Assembly (NCBI RefSeq): GCF_009363075.1
Contig: NZ_CP045293.1
Location: 1,178,001-1,242,000 of the forward strand
Source: Paenibacillus guangzhouensis
GTDB taxonomy: Bacteria > Bacillota > Bacilli > Paenibacillales > Paenibacillaceae
Length of the DNA: 64,000 nucleotides
Reading direction: 5' to 3'
Positions 62,893-64,000 of this stretch are shown piece by piece. A program made the position numbers and the translations under genes. The notes under the pieces are model-generated. The model was not told where the DNA came from, made no database searches, and saw nothing but the letters and a program-made list of their open reading frames with translations. Numbering within the stretch: position 1 is the stretch's first letter; the number at the start of each line of letters is the position of its first letter.

Positions 62893-63438
62893 ATGGTTGA
62901 TGCACTGAAAGCAACTTTTGTCATTCTTCTATTGACCATTGCTTTTGTCGTCTATCCGACGCTGCGTTCTGCTGAGAAGCATGAAGAAACGACTAGGAGT
63001 GCGGCCAGGGCCGCTGTTGTCACATTCGTAGATACGACACGGGGAAAAGGTTACGTTGATGTGCGAGATTATAATCAATTGCTTCGATCTTTAGATGCAT
63101 CCGGCGGGGTGTTTGAGGTTACACTGGAGCGATATCAGAAGCTTATTCAGCCAACGTATACGGACCCAACAGATTTTTCAACGTTCCAGAATACTTTTAC
63201 GGTTCGATACGATGGATTCTTTACGCAAGAGATTCTTCAGGTGTTATTCCCGAACACGAACGTTCCAGATGATGATCCAACAAGAAGATACAACATGCAT
63301 GCAGGCGATCTGTTTAATGTCCGTATTGAGTCTAGAGGGACTACATTGGCTGGAAGAATGCGGTCACTCCTTTTCCGTGGCACGAATATACCAATCATAG
63401 AACGATATGGGGGTATGGTTCGAAGTGAAGCCCCTTAG
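62893..63438 (+). CDS. Membrane-anchored pilus-cluster protein, 181 residues
   Basis: An N-terminal helix (about 5-24, LKATFVILLLTIAFVVYPTL) and an extracytoplasmic domain. The segment GYVDVRDYNQLLRSLDASGGVFEVTLERY (shown here only by its ends: VDVRDYNQLL and SGGVFEVTLE) recalls small proteins in other Firmicute Tad-type clusters that carry a Y-x-x-x-L-x-x-x-G-x-x-x-x-V-x-L-E pattern; these are poorly characterised. GGGGGAGG precedes the ATG. The next gene begins 14 bases before its stop. A minor pilin or TadE/F-like role is the best guess. Confidence 0.6.
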   Translation: MVDALKATFVILLLTIAFVVYPTLRSAEKHEETTRSAARAAVVTFVDTTRGKGYVDVRDYNQLLRSLDASGGVFEVTLERYQKLIQPTYTDPTDFSTFQNTFTVRYDGFFTQEILQVLFPNTNVPDDDPTRRYNMHAGDLFNVRIESRGTTLAGRMRSLLFRGTNIPIIERYGGMVRSEAP

Positions 63439-64000
63439 TATTGTTTTGTTGTTTTTGATTATTGCCCTAGGGTTAGGGATGAGCCAAGATGCGAGGCAGG
63501 ATATAAATGAACGACACGTGCAGACACAGAAGGAATACGCCAATGCTTTTCAAGCTGCTGTTGATGACACGGGGGCTTATCTCGCTCGATTTGAGGCCCA
63601 ACAAGTGACTTCTGGGATTCGTTATCAGCGAGAGAAGCAACTCGCATTCGATATGGATATTTTGAATGTGTTTTATGATAATCTAGCGCTGAAGTTCGGA
63701 ATTGAGAGCAATTCAGCTGCAATTCAAAACTTAAAGGTACATATTCCAGCAATGGTCTTATTCCATTATAACGGCTACGAGCTTGTTACATTGGAAGATC
63801 GGTTGAATAACGGTGGGCAAACGGAGTTAACACCTGTGTTTTGGCCTATTCGTGCGTATAACTATACGCTGTCGAATGGGAATATATTATATTTCACACT
63901 CGATGATCAAGTGACGATTTATGATCGATATAACAACCGTTTTCTCCAGGATTCTTTTTCGGATATACAAGCTATCACCAATACTGCACCCTTAGATGAT
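63425..64000 (+). CDS. Membrane-anchored pilus-cluster protein, cut by window end
   Basis: An open frame of 192 codons that runs off the window, beginning with GTG at 63425, 14 bases inside the preceding gene. The start MKPLSIVLLFLIIALGLGM is a hydrophobic helix; a coiled part (ARQDINERHVQTQKEYANAF) and a mixed domain follow, with no recognised fold. By position it is one more membrane-anchored component of the Tad-like system, possibly a TadE/G-like minor pilin. No family name is assigned. Confidence 0.6.
   Translation, partial: MKPLSIVLLFLIIALGLGMSQDARQDINERHVQTQKEYANAFQAAVDDTGAYLARFEAQQVTSGIRYQREKQLAFDMDILNVFYDNLALKFGIESNSAAIQNLKVHIPAMVLFHYNGYELVTLEDRLNNGGQTELTPVFWPIRAYNYTLSNGNILYFTLDDQVTIYDRYNNRFLQDSFSDIQAITNTAPLDD

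Noticed and set aside
1-64000. Mobile elements, CRISPR arrays, tRNA and rRNA genes
   Set aside because: No transposase, integrase, ordered direct repeats, cloverleaf or rRNA segment could be recognised on either strand.

Overview
The window is a contiguous piece of a chromosome from a spore-forming Firmicute, most likely Paenibacillus or a close relative. The evidence is the gene order ymfF-ymfH-ymfI-ymfJ-ymfK-rodZ(ymfM)-yajQ-rimO-pgsA-cinA-recA-recX-rny-ymdB-spoVS followed by miaB-ricA, the Gram-positive ribosome binding sites, several TTG/GTG starts, a LexA box of the Bacillus type before recA and a sigma-H-like promoter before spoVS. No tRNA, rRNA, insertion sequence, prophage or CRISPR array was seen.

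Region 1 (1-23.5 kb) is conserved housekeeping DNA read on the + strand: paired M16 peptidases, EF-P modification reductase, RodZ, YajQ, RimO, PgsA, CinA, RecA/RecX, RNase Y, YmdB, SpoVS, an M19 dipeptidase, a two-subunit 2-oxoacid:ferredoxin oxidoreductase, a PduL-type phosphotransacylase, a PAP2 phosphatase, an OmpR-type two-component pair, MiaB and RicA. Most units end in clear intrinsic terminators. YmdB appears to start at an ATC codon.

Region 2 (23.5-47.6 kb) is accessory metabolism and transport: a quinone oxidoreductase, a PhnT/PhnU-like ABC importer without a binding protein, an NfeD/SPFH pair, an NAD salvage operon (NrtR-like Nudix regulator, nicotinamidase, nicotinate phosphoribosyltransferase), a B-box membrane protein and an acetyltransferase, a CopC-like surface protein, divergent threonine synthase and LysR regulator, an attenuator-controlled antibiotic-response operon (52-codon leader, ABC-F protein, BmrC/BmrD-like heterodimeric exporter), a PhnP-like MBL hydrolase, and a Fur-box-preceded EfeUOB iron uptake operon.

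Region 3 (47.9-64 kb, running off the end) is the most unusual part, and by eye richer in A+T than the core. It holds a reduced type VII secretion cluster (a YukD-like domain fused to a degenerate nucleotide-binding-like domain and a membrane anchor; a three-domain EssC ATPase without FHA domains; an unrecognised 229-residue protein; two WXG100-like proteins) and, 325 bases downstream on the same strand, a Tad/Flp-type pilus or secretion cluster (SAF/CpaB-like protein, two CpaE/MinD-like proteins lacking a normal P-loop, TadA ATPase, a fused TadB-TadC membrane protein, and at least five small membrane-anchored pilin-like proteins, three of which look like paralogues). No EssA, EssB or EsaA is present. 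Whether the two machines work together is inference from position.
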